Origin: Erythrophleum ivorense
Taxonomy: Eukaryota > Streptophyta > Magnoliopsida > Fabales > Fabaceae
DNA length: 64,000 nucleotides
Direction: 5' to 3'
Assembly: GCA_026724425.1 (NCBI GenBank)
Contig: JAIUCV010000023.1
Coordinates: forward strand, 5,027,958 to 5,091,957
Within the stretch, counting starts at the first letter, position 1. Each line of letters starts with the position of its first letter. The notes under the pieces are model-generated. The model was not told where the DNA came from. It was given only the letters and a program-made list of their open reading frames with translations, and did not search any database. Made by a program: the position numbers and the translations under genes. This document shows, piece by piece, positions 23,842-36,735 of this stretch.

Positions 23842-23945
23842 TCTCTCTAAGTGTCTGTACACTTTTCTCTAAACGTTCATACACTTTCTCTCTCTAAGCA
23901 TCTGTACACTTTATCTCTCTAAGCGTCCGTATGCTTTTCTCTCTA
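23842..23945. repeat. Minisatellite of about 26-bp units in the copia LTR
   Basis: Four units on the pattern TCTCTCTAAGCGTC(T/C)GTACACTT, such as at 23843, 23870, 23894 and 23920, with point differences. Confidence 0.85.
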
Positions 23946-24093
23946 GGGTGGGAGGCAGCTCTCTAAAAAAATCATCCTCCTAGAAAATCCTAACCTTTCT
24001 ATTTATAGAGGTGTGTTAGGATTTTAGAATAAATTTGATTAATTTAAATATATTATTTAAATTAATTCATATTATGATTAAATAGATTAGTTT

Positions 24094-24375
24094 AAATTTA
24101 AATATATCTTATAGAATAAATTTAAACTAATTTATTTGATCTCAATGTAGAACTAGATTTAAATTTAATTTATCACATAGATTAAATTCAAATTATCACA
24201 TTAGTTTAAATTTAAATCTATCCTATAAAATAAATTTAAACAATTATTTAATTTAAATCTAGAATCAAATTTAAATTTAATTTATCACATAAATTAAATT
24301 CAAATTATCACATTAGTTTAAATTTAAATCTATCCTATAAAATACATTTAAACTAATTATTTAAATTAAATAGAT
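24094..24375. repeat. 112-bp AT-rich tandem repeat in the copia LTR
   Basis: About 2.5 copies. The word TTTATCACATA recurs at about 24169 and 24281 (112 bp apart), and CACATTAGTTTAAATTTAAA recurs within each unit. Confidence 0.85.
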
Positions 24376-24401
24376 TATATATATTTTGAAATATAATATA
24401 T

Positions 24402-24404
<3 letters not shown>

Positions 24405-24434
<30 letters not shown>
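24405..24434. repeat. (AT)15 microsatellite
   Basis: Uninterrupted AT dinucleotides inside the copia-like LTR. Confidence 0.97.
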
Positions 24435-24436
<2 letters not shown>

Positions 24437-25587
24437 AATTTTATAAATATATATCAAATATATTTATAAACTTTTTTCACCTTAAATTGAACGTTATATT
24501 CATTGAATCTAGACGCATTTTTAGGTTCAATGAATCTAGAAATTTTAGCTTGAGTTGGTCTGTTTTTGTGTGCGACCCTGTAGGTTCATATGACATTGGC
24601 TGTGGGCCAAAAATACTATTTTACCCACAAGTCACAAGTGGCCTCTAACAAGATATTGTGACTACCCAAATCATATGAGGATTAGTGATATGATGCAACC
24701 TATCATACAACCTTGTCACATCCCTTTCATCACACGATTTTAGGTCAAGTATGAGACATGGAAATGTCATCCTCATTTTATTCGACCATCACTTTCTTGA
24801 TCTCTGAGTAGACTATCAGAACAAATGGAAAACCCTTCCATCCATGCATGGCCATGCATTTTTTAGTCTTACTTGTCGAGTGGCCTAGAAATATCTTTCC
24901 ACTAATGAGAAGGACAAATTTCATCTTAACTATTTATCTTCTTCTGCATAGATTTCACTATGCCCAATCACAGCCTTTATGATCACCCTGTTAAAGGTGA
25001 CTTTTGACTATATCAAAGCACAATATTTCTCATGTAGGAATCTATAGTGATTTCAGGTCTAAGGGTTCAGTGACACGACCATATAAGAGATATGCTTATG
25101 ACTTAATTCATGTAATTATCTCATGACGGGTTGATCCAGCGCCCTATTTCCTAACAAGTGCCTATGATTTTGATTTGTATCTTTATATATGATTAACACA
25201 TAATCATTAATCAAAATTATACTATCCTTAATTCATTATCATTCCCACAAAGATGATCAACTAGGGATATTTAGGATAATCAATATGATTTATCCAAAGA
25301 TATTATTATAGACAACATGCAAACAATATAATAAATGTAATAAAAAAATTCATTTTTTCTTAATGAAATACAATGTTTATAATATAATAATTAGTTTAGG
25401 GCACAATCTCCAACAGTTAATGGCCTTTAACATGTGAAAATGTGATTGCTAGTATATGATAGTAGTCACTAATAGCCTAATTATTTTATTTGCTGATATG
25501 ACTAGTATATTTTCTGATGTTTATCTAATTTCATGCACATATGTTAATTAAATTGGAATATATGAATAGAATTTGCCTTTAGTTACT

Positions 25588-25601
25588 GAGATTTGCATCT
25601 C
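25588..25601 (+). promoter_or_regulatory. Conserved LTR hairpin, family 2 copy a
   Basis: GAGAT TTGC ATCTC followed by ACCC and preceded by GTTACT. The sister copy has AAGATTTGTATCTCACCCC at 34057-34075. Same place and same following ACC as the family 1 hairpins. Confidence 0.5.
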
Positions 25602-26284
25602 ACCCTATTTCATGGGCCAACTATTTTAAGTGAAGGCACTTTGGGTAAGGATAAAGGAAAGCAAATGGATGAACATCCATGAGTTGAGACCTTATGTGGG
25701 GAATGCTACACTTAGGTTGATCTAACTTAAGATAGATGTTGATTTTAGTATTCTTTTGTATAGTAGCATCATATAATCATATTGCTAAGTGTAAGAGTTT
25801 TGTGTTTTGATAACCTACAATGTATCTAATGAAGAGTTATGCCTTATACTAAATCATTATCTGATGTACGCACTTATAATATCTAATATGAAACCTTGTT
25901 GATCGTAAGTTGTGATTTATTATTTGTCAATGTAATCATGTATTACCCTAAAAGTTAAATTAGATTAGAATGTATGAAACCTCTATTGGAATTTATATTG
26001 GAATGATAATGTTAGTAGTTTATGAATCCTTTTGCTGTTAATACTTTATGAAATTGCTGATGTATATAGTAGATGAGTAGGAATCAACACCTAAGATTTG
26101 TTTTGGCAATAAGAGACATGCTGAGTATATTAGGTTGATGAATGCCATTAGAGCCTTATAAATCAAGGTAAAGTAGCCCTAGAGTGTTGTTAGAGGGAGA
26201 GCTAAAGTGTATGGGACAAAATTTAGAAGATATAGGTGCAGAAGAGAGTTGAATATTGACCAAGGTTAGCTAAGTTGTAGTTAA

Positions 26285-26780
26285 GAGTTAGTCAGAAGAG
26301 AGGAGCGTCGTGGTGCAAAGTAAAACTTCACTTAGGGAGAGTGACAGAGAGCAACCTCTCTGTGGCGCAAGATGTTTAGCCACGGTGCAAGTCGAGAAAG
26401 TTAGGTAGGGAGTGCTCTAGATAGTAGATTCACTGTGATGCAAAAGGATCAAGTCGCAGCAAGAATTGAGGAAGGAAAATTTTGGGTTCCAGTATCTAAT
26501 TTCACTACAGCCTAGGTACAACCTATCGCGGCATAGATTGTGAAATTTTTTACAGTAGGTTTCAGGATGCTCTCCCACCATAACGTTACATAGGCCGCCG
26601 CAGTGAGGCTCCAACTTGCCACAACGAGATTTGTGATAGTGTGAATAGTAGTTCTTAAGAGCACTTACACTATGGCGTGGGTATACCAAGTTGTGGTGGG
26701 AGTCCCTAGGCTTGGTTTTTAAGTTCCAGTAACTAATTTAGCTATGACAGGGAAGGTATAAGTCACGGTGAAGGTTCCCA
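26285..26780 (+). repeat. G+C-richer block of family 2 LTR, CpG-decayed copy
   Basis: Repeated words such as GTGGTGCAAAG, GTGGCGCAAG, CACGGTGCAAG and CTGTGATGCAAAAGG occur about every 50-90 bp. The same block in copy b (38559-38890, plus 34700-34776) keeps more CG, for example GCCGCGGTGCAAC. The difference fits C-to-T decay of methylated CpG, so copy a is older or was methylated longer. Confidence 0.7.
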
Positions 26781-27811
26781 AACTCCTATTTTTGACTTAG
26801 AAATCTTGAGATTTACTATAATAAATTATGAAATGACTTAGGAATATTTATAAGAGGATTTCAGGAGTTAAAATCAATAGTAAGATGAATCAAAGGTCTT
26901 AATGGATAATTATGATCACTTGTAGATTCAATTAATTGTGGTTGTATAGCTAATAACCCTAATGATATCAAGGTTCAAATTTTTTTACTTTTTCCCAATG
27001 TAATTAATTGTAATGACTTTAGGCATTGATTTATGGTTATTAACCACTTAATTAAGCCTAATCATTGTAATTCGAAATTAGGGTTATTATACATTATAGG
27101 TAGAAAATCATCACAAATGAAGGGCAAGCTTATACATATACCTTAGTTTAACTTTTCTTTCAATTTCTTGGGCCAAAACACTCTAAAATGTCCAAATCCA
27201 CAAAATCACGATTTCATAAATGGTCACTAAACTGTAAGATATTTTGTTCAAAATATAAAGGAGAAGTAGTAAAACAAGTTTCCTTTCACTTACTTGACCC
27301 AAATCATGCATTTTCTTTGAGGATTAAAGCTCTAAAGATGAAGAAACCATATTTTACTTTTGCTACTACATTTCTTTCATCTAAGCATCCAATTTCTTAC
27401 TCTTATGCAATTTTTAGTGTGAATGAGGGAGAAAGTGAATATTGTGGTTAGTAGATCTGGGTCATAGGCTATTCGGTTCATAATGGGTTTGAGCTTAATC
27501 TCCATTTTAGGGCCCTTGTATTTTCATTTAAACTAACATTAAGGATTAATGGGTTCTACTAATTTTCCCTTAAGGTCACTTACTAATTTCACTTAACTAA
27601 TTTGAGCCCAAAATAATAATAAATTGTTTTCTTGTTAATTTCCTAAAAAAATAATTTTTCACTAATAATTACTCAATTATTTAATTTTTCCCAAATAAAT
27701 TCATAATTTAATTATTTTCTTCCAAAATCCCTTATTTAGATTATTTTTTGTTAAAAATCCTTAATTTATATTTTTCCTTATAATATATATCAAATATTCT
27801 AGGATGTTATA

Positions 27812-27827
27812 TTCTTCCCTCATTTTA
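27812..27827 (-). promoter_or_regulatory. Polypurine tract of element G
   Basis: On the minus strand TAAAATGAGGGAAGAA directly precedes the 3' LTR start TATAACATCC. It defines the LTR edge and the minus orientation of G. Confidence 0.85.
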
Positions 27828-27889
27828 GGAATTTTATCCTCAAAATTTTATATACCTAAAAATTTTATATTCTTCCTTATAGCTTTTTT

Positions 27890-28051
27890 GGTCTCCCATT
27901 AGCCATTTCTAAACCATTTTCACTAATGTAATATTCTTGTTGTGCAACTATTTGATCTTGGTATTCATAATCCTCTTTTGCTCAACTGTATATGACAAAT
28001 TGTTTTGTAGATGTACAAATTCATGCTTAATGACATGAGAAGGGTCTAGAT
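27890..28051 (-). pseudogene. Element G pol, C-terminal end after integrase
   Basis: On the minus strand, reading from the break at 28051: DPSHVIKHEFVHLQNNLSYT, then IMNTKIK and KNITLVKMV. This is the usual tail of gypsy integrase (chromodomain-side region in many plant elements). It joins exactly to the reading that stops at 31196-31200 once the solo LTR 28052-31195 and one TSD copy are removed. Stops are present further on. Confidence 0.85.
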
Positions 28052-31000
28052 TGTAATGTCCGATTTTCCTAAATTGAACTAAAACTGATGAGATAACAAA
28101 AGAAGACCTCTAAATAAAATGAAATAGGGTTAATTAAGGATAGAATAATAATTTAAGCATCTAAAAATGAGATTACAAAGTTAAAGATAGCTTAAAACCA
28201 GAGTAAAATAGCTAAATGGTTTAAACTAAAAAGGCGGTGGGAAAATTGTAATTTTGGACAACTTTTTAAAAATTTAAAGGAGGAAGTTTTAAATGGCAAA
28301 ATTAAATTTCTTAGGATTCTCAGAAGCCTTAAAAATCATAGAGACTATCAGAATGACCAAAACTCCTCCGGTGTACATTTTTTTGCTGTTAGCTGACTCA
28401 AACTTTGATTAGATGATTCAAAATGATTCTAAAGCCCATAAAATTAAAAGTAAATGTTTTTAATAAACTAGAGGATTTAAATTTTTATATGAAAAAAATG
28501 ATTCTAAAAAAAGAACTAAAATGAACCTAAATGAAAGAATTGAAGTTAAAGGGCAAAATGGGAATTATAGAAATTATCTTAAATCATCCTTTTTCATTTT
28601 TATTTAAGCCATGTCACTTTCCTTAGGTCTAAACTGACTTAGAAAGCACCAAAACAGTAGCTGAAACATGCACTCAAGGAGGAGCAAAAAAGAGGAAGAA
28701 TTTTTCATGATCTTGTCTCCATTAACTTTCTTCTCCTCTTTAAGCTCTCTCTCTCTTGGTAGCTTTAGCTTTTTGAAAGGAGTGTTTTTATAGCTAGTTT
28801 GATGGAAGAAGGAGAGGTTTTAAGGAAACCAATTATAGCACTAGATTCTCCATTGAATAAGAAAACAAATAAGGTATGAACTATGTTAGGAAACTTACCT
28901 TTTCTTGTCTTCTCCTCCCTTTCCATGTTCCATTAACCCTAGATGAATTTAGAGGAAGATGATTTTTAGTCAAAATAGAATAGGAACAAGGGTTTTGAGA
29001 CATGGAGAGTAAGAATATGTAGTTAGAATCACTAAAAAAGCATTAGAATTCAAGATAGTGTAATTAGAGTTTCTATTGCACCTAAGAAGTTATGGCATCC
29101 TATGAGAGTAATTTAAATCATATGAGAGTATAATTAGACTAAAGAGAAATTAAGGAATGTGTATATGCATTAAAACCTAAGAAGAAATCAACAAAACTCC
29201 AAATGGCTCTCATATGAGTATAAGTTCAGCCAAGTGGGGTATGAGACACTTAGAGAGTGTTTTCTTAAGTTTTAATGAATTTAGAGACTTAGATATGATG
29301 AATAAGTAATTATGGAACCATTGGATTGAACTTAGGAACCCTAAATTAAAAGTTCAATTTTTAGGGCCTAAATTAGGTTAAAGAAGCAAATTGGTCTTAA
29401 ACCCTTCTAACCAAACATATGATAATTTAAATGAGTTTCTTTATACTTATAAGACTTATAGCAAGTAAAAGTTTAGGGTTTAGAAAGTAAAAACCAATGG
29501 TTGCTTCTTATTGGGTCTAAACTAGCCTTAAACTACATATTAGACTTTAATGGGATTAGGTGAAGATAATGGGAAGTAGAATGGATTTTAATAGATTAAT
29601 TTACCTTATGGATTGATGTTTGTAGGCCAAGTTAATTCAAACCTACCAAATTATGAGTTTCAAGTCAAGAAGAGAAAAGATAAGTGAACAAAGAAGTGGG
29701 TTAATGGCATTTTGAACCTTTACAAACTCTAAGGTAGCTTTATTTCCATTTCTTGCATACTTATGAATGCTTGAATGAGTTGAAGTGCTTATATATATTG
29801 TTACTTGATGTGTTCATATGATATGTTTTAGTATGTTTTCCATGATGAACCTTATGTATGAGATTGACATGCTTTTCAGCTTTTAGCTCCCTAAAACTTG
29901 GAATTGAGCACAGTAGCTCTTCCTTAGCTCTGGGTTGAGTTTAGTTGAGACTAGCTAGTTTATGATGATGCTATGGCTTGTTAATGAATGTGTTTTTATG
30001 TTAAAAGTTGCATTTGAGTCACATGAAGCATATGAATGGATTCTTGCACTATATTCATGGCATTTCCTTATTATGTTCATGTTTGCATTGATTGGTTGAG
30101 ATTGGCCATTGAGATTCTTCTCAAAATCTCACCTATATATTCCCACTAACCATTTTAGGCTCTTCAAGCAAAGAGAAGGAGATAGAGAAAAATTAGACCA
30201 TAGGGGACGATGTAACATTATTTTGTAATGAAAAGAATGACATTTGTACAAAGCGTTCTCACATAGATGGAACTTGATGTATGTATGAGGAATCTTAATT
30301 TATTTAATGATTTTTGTAATAAGAATACATGTATGAGCATGAGAGTATGGATGTATAGCATTTTGTGATAAAAAATGACCATCAGTGCTTGAACTTGCAT
30401 ATTTTGGGCTATATTGTATATATGCAAATTTGGTTGCAATGGGGTTATATTTTTATACAAGCCCTATTTTGAGTGTTTGATCATATGAATTGCATGCCTT
30501 GGATGATTAAAATTTTCTCAAAGTAGAAGAGTGCAATTTGGAGTTCATTTAGGCCACCTTTGGAACTAAAAATTAGTTTAAAAAAAAACCTAAATTGTAC
30601 CTCTACCATAAATGGTCCAAATGACCTAATTTTAGGTTGAAATTTGGCATGTAATTAGAATTTTTTTTAAAACTTTCTAATAAGCTAAGAATGAAAATTT
30701 TTGAAACTCTATAGAATATTTTATAAATTTTCAAATTTAGAAAATTATGCAGATTGGTCCATGGTACTGTTTATACTGTCCAATTCTAGTTTTCATGTTT
30801 TTCAAGGGACAAATGAACTTAGTTACTTATGGTATTTTATAGCATGAAGTTCACATCTTAAGCTTTTAGTAGATACCTAATTTGGACAAATCGAAGTTAC
30901 ATAACTTGAATTATGAATTTTCGAAATTTTATGCAGAATATGCATTTTATAGTCATCTCAAGTTAAAGTTGCTCTGTGGGTGTCTAATGTGCATTTCATG

Positions 31001-31195
31001 ATTAAATGGACCAAAATAAGTTTTTTTATGACAAATAGGAATAAATGAAGAGAAAGAATCAAATTTGGACCTTTATATCACTGTCTGATATGTAAATAGG
31101 TCAAATTTTGATGTTAAATGCATAGTTTGGTTATGGGGTTTGATGATAAATGCCTAAAATTAATGGACATGGCTTAAATGAAGTTAGGTATGGCA
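28052..31195 (+). mobile_element. Solo LTR, family 1 copy B, 3144 bp
   Basis: TGTAATGTCC...GTATGGCA with perfect TSD TAGAT (28047-28051 and 31196-31200). Removing it joins the integrase reading as LKKYHL and DPSHVI without a frame change, which proves the boundaries. It shares the leader, donor-like and late blocks of family 1 but lacks a clear GGGACTTTTGG minisatellite. It has a hairpin GAGATTC...ATCTC at 30111-30130. Confidence 0.95.
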
Positions 31196-32460
31196 TAGAT
31201 GATACTTTTTTAGCTAGGATACATAAAATACATTATTTATTAAAAATAATTCTAGGGGTTAGGCAACTCTATAGGTTATTAATCCAATCCAATCAAGGAT
31301 TTAGAAAGGACTTAGATAACAAGGACTAAGCTTTTTTGTCTTGATGGACCATCCTACACTTGTGGCAGGAGTAAACTTAAGGAAAATATGATCACCAACC
31401 TCAAAATTTAAAGTTCTTCTTTTCTTATCCACATAACTCTTTTACTTACTCTAGGTGGTTAACAACGTCTTTCTAATAACCTCTATTTGTTAGATGGTCT
31501 GATATACCAAATCCATTCCTAAAAGGCTTTTCTCACCAAGCTTTACCTAACACAAAGGGGATCTACACTTTCTTTCATACATGGCCTTATAGGGTGCTAT
31601 CTAGATGCCAAAATAGTAACTATTATTAGAGATGAACTCTACTAGAGGTAGGTATAGATCCCAATTTCCTTTAAGATCTAAAATACTAGCATTCAACATA
31701 TCTTTAAGAGTTTGAATTATCTTCTCAGTTTGCCTATTTGACTGAGGTTAGTAGGTAGTACTAAAGTTCAACATAGTACTTAGAGCATCTTGCAAAGACC
31801 TTTAAGATTTCGATATGAATTTAGGGTCTTTATCTAAAACTATGCTATTTATAACATCATGCAACCTTATAATCTCACTAATATAAGGCTATGCTAGTCT
31901 ATCAAAAGGATATGTAGCTTTAATAGGGAGAAAATGAGCACACTTTGTTAGTTTATCCACAATCACCCAAATAGCATCATATCTTGAAGGTGTCCTAGTA
32001 AAACCCATAACGAAGTCCATAGAAATGTTATCTTATTTCCACTTAGGTATACTTAAAGACTGTAACAATCCTGCAAGTTTTTGATATTTCATTTTCACTT
32101 TTTGACAAACTAAGCACATTAAAACATAACTAGCTATGTCTAACTCTATTCTAGGCCATAAAAAACTCCTTTTGAGATCATGATACATTTTAGTAGTACT
32201 TGGATGGATCAGGTACTTACTTTTGTAGGCTTTTGAAAGAATGATATCTTTTAACACCTCATCTCTAAGTACACATACTCTTCATTGATATCTCACCAAA
32301 CCATCCTTAGAAATATCGAAGTCTTTAGACTCTCCTTACTCTATCTATTCTTTGATCTCTCTTAAAAGCTAATCGTTACTTGGGCATCCCTAATCTACCT
32401 CCTGAGATCATTTTCTATCCTAACTCACTCAATAACACCCTTTTAATGTGAACAAAGGTG
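31196..32460 (-). pseudogene. Element G integrase
   Basis: Integrase joins element DNA to the chromosome. On the minus strand the zinc-binding region reads HPSTTKMYHDLKRSF and CLVCQKVK (32033-32257; H, H, C, C visible). The catalytic core keeps all three acidic residues in context: SMDFVMGF (about 31998-32021), VLDKDPKFIS (about 31810-31840) and QTEKIIQTLKDML (about 31700-31740). The C-terminal part reads FEVGDHIFLKF, KTKKLSPCYLSPF and NNVFYVS, then LKKY at the break. Several stops interrupt it (for example YRVA followed by a stop). It is one of the best preserved parts of G pol. Confidence 0.93.
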
Positions 32461-35400
32461 AACAATGTAATACCCCAAAATTAATTAAGGTATTAATCAT
32501 GGATTTAGATTAATTAAGAATAATTAATATGGAGTAATTGGATAAGTTATGTGAATGAAAATTTTAAATAGATAAATTATTAATATGAGTCGAGATTTAA
32601 TTGGGTTAGAAACCTCATCTAGGTCTAAATTAAAATTTAATAGGCCATAGTTAGAGACTAATGGAGGCCCAATGATTTTAGGTGCAGACCTAACCTTTTA
32701 ATGTGAGACTTGGCCCAAGAGAGAGTACCAAGTGATGGTCCAATCTGATTTAGTGAGATATGGGCCCAAGACCCAACTTACATAAGCTTTTGTAATTAGC
32801 CCAATATCCCTTATGCAGACTTCAACTAAATGGGCTCTTGAAAACTTGACTCAATCCAACTAAAAATTTGAACTCTTATAATTGGCCCAACAAATCAAAA
32901 CCTTAGCCTAACAACTAGTGGGAGCCCAATAGGTCCTTGGGCTGGTGGGTCGACCCATAACCCATTTAGGACCCAACTAAAATCCTAAAAATCACTATAG
33001 CTATCCCTCATTCTGCAGAACCACAAGAAACACAAACACAAACTCAAATTCGAAGGTCCAAAGGGGAAGCTAGGGTTAGCAACAACATTTCATCATTTCC
33101 CACTCCTAGAGTAAGATTCAACCAAGGTAATAGTTATATAACTTAATCCTCTACACTTCCTCTTCAATTTGACTTAATTGGCTTCTCATTTAGAGTACTT
33201 TCACCTACACCCAAAACCTGAAACTTGCTATTTAATGTTTCCATAGTGAAATTTCTTAGGTTGAGGTTGGGGGTGTTATTAGATGAGAATAAACTCTTCA
33301 TTTTTATGTATTTTCTACTGGTTTAAGACCCCCATAGTAGATTTATAGTATGGGCCTTAATTTTGTGCGAATTTTCATGCAGTTTGAAGTGATATTTTGA
33401 TGTTTTTGGTTTAGGGAAGGCAAAACCCGAAATTAGAGGCTCTTGGTGATTGGGTAGGTGTCCCTTAGGTAATTATTGGTAATTTAATTCTTTGAGCATT
33501 GGGTTATTACCATAAATGATGAATGGGATAGTGATAGACTGATATAAAGTGATAATTTTTTGATATTGTGATTATAAGAGGATTTTGGTACTATTGCTAG
33601 CTTTTCAACTTGTCTACAAGTGAGGTAACTGGGGTTCATGCTAATTCTATGCATATGTCTATTTTAATTTTGTATTTGTTGCATGATTATGATTTTGATG
33701 CTAAATGAATTGGTTGGCTATCTGTTATTTGTGTTTGGACCTTGTGAGTCCATGGTAGAGCTGTGGTGCGGTTGCCATTCGTGCATATGCTTCGATCGGG
33801 CATTGAAGTGTGATCAGACCCTAGATGTACTGAGCCCTGGTTGTGCTCATTAGAGAGTAGGTGCCGTGGACGGGCCTCTCCCGGTGTTATTGGCCTTTAA
33901 CATATGAAATTGTGATTGTTAGTATGGGATAGTAATCATAGATAGCCTACTTATTTCATTTACTGATATAGCTAGTATATTTTCTGATGCTTATATGAAA
34001 TTATGCATATATGTTAATTAAACTGGAATATATGAATGAAATTTGCCTTGGTTACTAAGATTTGTATCTCACCCCGTTTTATAGGATCATACTTTTAGGT
34101 GAAGGCTCTTCGGGTAAGGATCGGAAGCAAGTGGATGAAAATCTATGAGCTCTAGCCATGTGTGGAGGAAGCTACACTTGGGTTGATTTGAGTAAAGTAG
34201 ATGCAAATTTTGCGTTCTTTTTATAGCATCATCATGTAATCATATTGTTAAGTATAAGTGTTTGTATTTTGATTACTTAGAATGTATCTATTGAGGAGTT
34301 AGGCCTCATTTTTGCTTGGTATTGGATGTATAGACTTATAACATCTGTTATGAATTTTGTTGAACCTATGATATGGTTTACCATTTGGGAAATGTAATAA
34401 TGTGATACCTTAGATGTAGACCTGAATTAGTGGTGCATGAGATCTCTAATGGAATATATATTGAAATGATAATTATTGATAGCTTATAAAATTCTTGCTA
34501 TCAGTAATCCATGATCTTGCTGATATATGGTAGTAGGATGAGTATAAATTTACACTTAAGTCTTGAATGGGTAACAATAGATAAGTTAGATAATTTAGGT
34601 AGAGGAAAGCCATTAAAGCCCCATAAACTAAAGTAGGGTGGTCTTAGAGTGTCTCTAGGGGTAGAATTGGAGTGCATGGGACGAAATTTGAAAGATGTAG
34701 TTGCAGGAGGGGGTTACACTGCGGTTAGGAAGGTCTTGCCATGGCCAAGAGTGTGATAGAGGCAAGGGGAGCCGCGTGATATATTTCTAACTTGCTTCCT
34801 ATCATTTCTAAGTTTCCCATGATGAATTGCACAAAAAGAAATGAAAAATGGCATTAAAATAATGTCTTATTTCGCGTTGCGTCGCATATGAAAATTTCAT
34901 TCAGTATCACACGGACCATATGAGCTCATACATCATATTTTCATATTTAATTACATACATAAAACTCATTTGCATCACCAAAGTTGGCTCACAACTCGTG
35001 GAATTCAAAGGAGAGCATTAAACTCACACTATTATTTTTGGCCAAATTCTCAATTTTTCTGTCACAACTTCAGAAATTCATAACTAAATCCACAAAATTC
35101 AAAACCTAACAAAATTTACCATTACAGAAAGATCTGAATGTCTAACCCATGTTAAAAATAATTTCATCTCATGAATCATTAAAGGGAGAACACTTAACAT
35201 CCAAAAAGCCACTGAGGTCACTGCTGTCTGGGCCACTAGTTTAGTTTACTAATATGAAGTTTCAGAATTCATAACTAATTCTAGAAAATTTGAAATCATA
35301 AATTGTTAGTCATTATAGAAAGCTACACATGTCTAATTTATGTCAAAAATATGCCCAGGGCACTAAACATAACATAGGAAGCGTTTGACACACGAAAAAG

Positions 35401-36394
35401 GGTAAAGGTTTGGACAGCTACTGGTACTAATGCAAGTGTCTGCTATAAACTTCAAAAATATCCAATTAATTTCAAAAAAATCCAATCTATTCAAATGATA
35501 CCAATTTTGAAATCTATGAATGTTAAATTTATGTTAAAAATAGACTCAGACCAGAGCAAGCACGTTTAGCTACTGAAATTCAATGGAATAGTGACTCCAG
35601 TCGTGCTGCACTACTATTGCTGTTCCAAAAATTCAAAAATTCATATCTCTTAGCTCAGGCCTCCAAATGAGGTGCTTCTAGTTACTACAAGTCACTGTGA
35701 ATTCCTAGTTTCTGCCTATAAAATTTCATAGCCATTGGACCACGTTTGCCCCTTGGATGACACAATTTTACAACTGACCAAATGAACAGTACTTGTGCAA
35801 ATTCGAAATTCTGATACCAACTTTGAAAAATCATAAAAAATTCCACAGACCTCCAAATGACCTGATCTTTAGCTTCCCAAAAATCTCTAGGCAAAATCTA
35901 GTTGTATGCAAAATTTCAAGTCAAGAAGAGGTCGTTTGGTCAGACTTTGTCATAGCTCAAGAATATGGTAATTTTGGTCCCAACAAGAGGCAAATTTGGT
36001 TCACATGAGCCATCCATTGTTCCACACATATTTGAGCAACTTAGAAAGCATAAATATAGCATAAATAAGTCCCTCATAAGGTTTGAACCCTCATGCCACT
36101 CAAATTCACCATGTCACTCCCATATGCATAAGTGGGCTCCTAAGTGGTCAAAATATACAATTCTATTCATTAAACTCTATTCTTGATACATACACTAACT
36201 TTACATAGTTTTACACTTGTTCAAAGTGTCATGGCTCAAAAATAACATTTACATATCTACTTTGACATTCTAGACATCATAGTACATCAAAAATGGAAAG
36301 ATTTGCCAAGAGATGGAGATTTAAGCTCCTTGGCTTCCATCCTTTGGATCTTGAACTCCACCTAGATCATATGAGATGAGAAAAATGAGGGGGT

Positions 36395-36411
36395 GAGATT
36401 CATTGAATCTC
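36395..36411 (-). promoter_or_regulatory. Conserved LTR hairpin in copy C
   Basis: GAGATTC ATT GAATCTC, a perfect 7-bp stem. In the LTR's own orientation it is followed by ACCC. Equivalent stems occur in copies A, B, D and E. Confidence 0.55.
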
Positions 36412-36540
36412 AATAGCTCATACACCTATTCAAGCACATCTTCAAGGCATAAACATGTCAAAGGTACAAGTATGCAATCAATCAATCTATGAAGCATTCA
36501 TCTTTCACATTTTTGTGTCACAAACTCATTTTAAGCACAA

Positions 36541-36735
36541 GAATGAGCTCTAGGGACTTTTGGTTTGGCCTCACCCCATTTCTAGGACTTTTGGATTGCC
36601 TCACTCTTGGTTCTTGGGACTTTTGACTTAGCCTCACCCATTCAAGGGACTTTTGGCCTTGTCTCACCCATGCCATGAGACTTTTGGCATTTTCTCACCC
36701 ACATTAAGGGACTTTTGGCACTACCTCACCCTTAT
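36541..36735 (-). repeat. LTR minisatellite, GGGACTTTTGG...CTCACC units
   Basis: About seven units of near 30-35 bp, each with GGGACTTTTGG(C/A) followed by CCTCACCC. This is the best preserved version of the family 1 minisatellite. Confidence 0.88.

Larger units (their letters stand above)
23570..25415 (-). mobile_element. copia-like solo LTR, 1846 bp
   Basis: TGTTGGGATTC...CTCCAACA with perfect TSD GTTAA (23565-23569 and 25416-25420). The empty site is in the sister family 2 LTR at 33885-33889 (GTTAT). Ends of the TGTTGG...CCAACA type are typical of Ty1/copia LTRs. On the minus strand it opens TGTTGGAGATTGTGCCC, so I take it as minus-oriented. Inside are two tandem repeats and an (AT)15 microsatellite. 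No internal region or second LTR is present. Confidence 0.88.
22272..27091 (+). mobile_element. Solo LTR, family 2 copy a, carrying a copia LTR
   Basis: Starts TGTAACATTG and ends GGTTATTATA, the decayed form of the GGTTGTCACA end of copy b. It is flanked by perfect CATTA copies (22267-22271 and 27092-27096). The empty site is in the other G LTR at 51099-51103. After removing the copia LTR it is about 2969 bp, against 2965 bp for the copy at 32466-39217. Shared landmarks are 'gagtccatggt', 'gtgccgtggac' and a late G+C-rich block. It has no coding region. Confidence 0.92.
17700..27811 (-). repeat. 3' LTR of element G, carrying two insertions
   Basis: Begins TATAACACCTTAAGACAATA and ends GGATGTTATA at the polypurine tract. 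Subtracting the insertions at 18784-21143 and 22272-27091 and their TSD copies leaves about 2.92 kb that is collinear with the other LTR. Short repeats on a TGGTCGACTGGTC theme lie at about 18060-18235. The conserved hairpin appears inverted near 21390-21414 as GGTGAAATATAAAATCCC. Confidence 0.9.

Noticed and set aside
35685..36186. Overlapping short open stretches on both strands in LTR copy C
   Set aside because: They lie wholly inside a solo LTR, are not shared as frames by copies A and D, and show no motif.
36541..36735. Regularly spaced repeats resembling a CRISPR array
   Set aside because: The repeats are short and diverged, with no uniform spacers, within a plant LTR. It is a minisatellite.
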